Assembly: GCA_027000685.1 (NCBI GenBank) | Contig: JALTNN010000024.1 | Location: forward strand, 1-6,877 | Direction: 5' to 3' | DNA: 6,877 bases | Source: Microcaldota archaeon | Lineage (GTDB): Archaea > Iainarchaeota > Iainarchaeia > JAADDC01 | In this document: positions 5,766 to 6,877 of the stretch, piece after piece | Numbering within the stretch: the stretch's first letter is position 1 | Layout of the letters: every line of letters starts with the position of its first letter | The notes under the pieces: model-generated | What the model was told of the DNA's origin: nothing | The model's database searches: none | The model's input: the letters and a program-made list of their open reading frames with translations, nothing else | Made by a program: the position numbers and the translations under genes

Positions 5766-6877
5766 GGCTCCTCTTCACCACCTCGAGGAGCTTCCTTGGA
5801 TCGACGTTCAGTTCTACGACACGCGTGTTACCCCTGAATCCCTTCCCCGCGACCTTAAGGGAGATTATCCCGTAGGTCTCCAGCTCGTTCAGGTAGTTCC
5901 TGAACCAGCGGTCGCTGACGGGCGAAAGACCATAGTCCTCGGCCGTTTTCCTGTAGAAGCTATAGAGGATCCCTGAAGTTATCACAGAGTCCCCACCGAA
6001 TCCCGTTATCCCCCTCTTATTCACGTACATCGTAGCAAGGGTTAGAAGGACAACCCTGTGCTGCTCCGGCAGTGTGGATATCATCTCGTACACGATGTCT
6101 TCCTCCACGAGTTCCCTCGCCCTCTCCACGTGTTCCCTCTCGACCCGTTCCGCTCTCTCTCCCTCTGCGATGTCACCGGCGTTCAGGAGGAGCTGGAGGG
6201 CGTACCTCGCGTCCCCCGCGTGCCTGGCGGCGAGGGCGGCAGCGAGCGAGACCGCCTCAGGAGACACCGCCCCTTCTACGAAGGCCTCCCTCGCCCTTTC
6301 CTCGAGTATTACCTTGAGCTGCTCTGCGTTGTAGGGCGGGAACACCATCTCCACCTCACAGAGTGTGCTCCTCGTCCTTGCATCGAGCTTCTCCTTGAAG
6401 ACGGGGTTGTTGGAAATCCCTATTATAGAGATGGATCCATTTTCGAGCTCGTCGTTTGACCTGTTCAACCTGTAAACGAGGTCCGACACCCTCTTCACCA
6501 TGTCTATTTCGTCAAGGGCCACCACGAGCCTGTATGCGTTAGCATCGACGATGTCTATGAGGTGGTCGTAAACGGCGGAGGTGGAGTGTCCCAAGAGTTC
6601 TCTCGCGGGGTCGAGGAGGCCCACTATTTTCATTAGAACCTTGTGCTCGCTGTCATGGAGCCGGCAGTTAACGTATAGGCCCTTTGCGGGGATGTCGTTC
6701 TTCTTGGCATAGTCGTTTAGGTCGGACAGGACCTTCTTCGTCACCGCCGTCTTCCCCGTCCCCGTCTTCCCGTATATGAAGACGTTCTCCGGCTTCTTAC
6801 CCTGGAGGAGGGGGGCTATCTTAGATGCAAGTTCCCTTATCTCCTCCTCGCGGAAGGGGAGGTGTGGGGGTATGTAG
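5761..6877 (-). CDS. cdc6: Orc1/Cdc6 replication initiator, N-terminus cut by the window edge
   Basis: This AAA+ protein binds origin DNA and helps load the MCM helicase. The 371 visible residues (fragment numbering) begin YIPPHLPFREEEI, the conserved stretch that usually lies some 35-40 residues into the family, so only a short N-terminal part is missing. Walker A GKTGTGKT is at 36-43, Walker B LDEID at 121-125, sensor 1 IIGISNN at 151-157, the DARTR box VII region at 165-169, VFPPYN at 178-183, and sensor 2 GDAR at 221-224. The C-terminal winged helix runs from about 268 to 360, with recognition-helix sequence SDRWFRNYLNELETYGII and a GKGFRGNTR wing. The reading frame stays open without interruption to the window edge; the internal GTG at 6742-6744 falls after Walker A and cannot be the true start. 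It lies 33 bp upstream of L44e. Archaeal cdc6 genes often sit beside an origin, which would be beyond the right edge. Confidence 0.95.
   Translation of the reverse strand, partial: YIPPHLPFREEEIRELASKIAPLLQGKKPENVFIYGKTGTGKTAVTKKVLSDLNDYAKKNDIPAKGLYVNCRLHDSEHKVLMKIVGLLDPARELLGHSTSAVYDHLIDIVDANAYRLVVALDEIDMVKRVSDLVYRLNRSNDELENGSISIIGISNNPVFKEKLDARTRSTLCEVEMVFPPYNAEQLKVILEERAREAFVEGAVSPEAVSLAAALAARHAGDARYALQLLLNAGDIAEGERAERVEREHVERARELVEEDIVYEMISTLPEQHRVVLLTLATMYVNKRGITGFGGDSVITSGILYSFYRKTAEDYGLSPVSDRWFRNYLNELETYGIISLKVAGKGFRGNTRVVELNVDPRKLLEVVKRSL

Noticed and set aside
5428..5976. Plus-strand open frame of 182 codons across L44e and the end of cdc6
   Set aside because: Both opposite-strand genes are firmly identified by conserved motifs. 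The plus frame gives a leucine/proline-rich product with no family resemblance and unusual codon use.
6742..6744. GTG as an internal start giving a 327-aa Cdc6
   Set aside because: The same frame continues upstream through an intact Walker A GKTGTGKT and the conserved YIPPHLPFRE to the window edge, so the gene is simply truncated by the window.

Overview
This window is a gene-dense piece of an archaeal chromosome carrying informational (DNA repair, replication, translation) genes. The archaeal assignment rests on a clear Hel308/Hjm-type helicase, a HerA-like (DUF87) DNA-translocase ATPase, an eL42/L44e zinc ribosomal protein and an Orc1/Cdc6 initiator, together with TTTATA-type box A promoters. 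Arginine is encoded almost wholly by AGG, isoleucine often by ATA, and the proteins are very rich in Glu, Lys, Arg and Val. That usage is typical of thermophilic or hyperthermophilic archaea. I cannot name the lineage from sequence alone; the helicase most resembles euryarchaeal Hel308.

Plus strand, 1-5444: a possible last few codons of an upstream gene, a box A promoter at 43-50, then four genes packed with overlaps of 10, 29 and 4 bp. They encode a 193-aa charged, mostly helical protein of unknown function, Hel308 (716 aa), a HerA-like ATPase with a large extra C-terminal region (704 aa), and a 189-aa unrecognised protein. The overlaps and purine-rich ribosome binding sites indicate one translationally coupled operon. 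The first gene probably starts at or near the 5' end of its mRNA (leaderless).

Minus strand, 5434-6877: Orc1/Cdc6, cut at its N-terminus by the window edge, is followed after 33 bp by the L44e gene. L44e probably also has its own promoter inside the cdc6 stop region. The two transcription units converge, and the last coding bases of the 189-aa gene and L44e overlap by 11 bp.

Functionally, the plus-strand operon joins a 3'-5' superfamily 2 helicase linked to stalled forks with a hexameric-type DNA pump and two unknown proteins. This is a plausible fork-repair or end-processing module, but no NurA, Mre11 or Rad50 is visible. The strongest lead is the HerA-like protein: it appears to lack the N-terminal HAS barrel, and its C-terminus carries a winged helix bracketed by two similar PVW...DG/DA-G modules. 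No mobile element, CRISPR array, tRNA or rRNA is evident, and no gene-free stretch exceeds about 70 bp.
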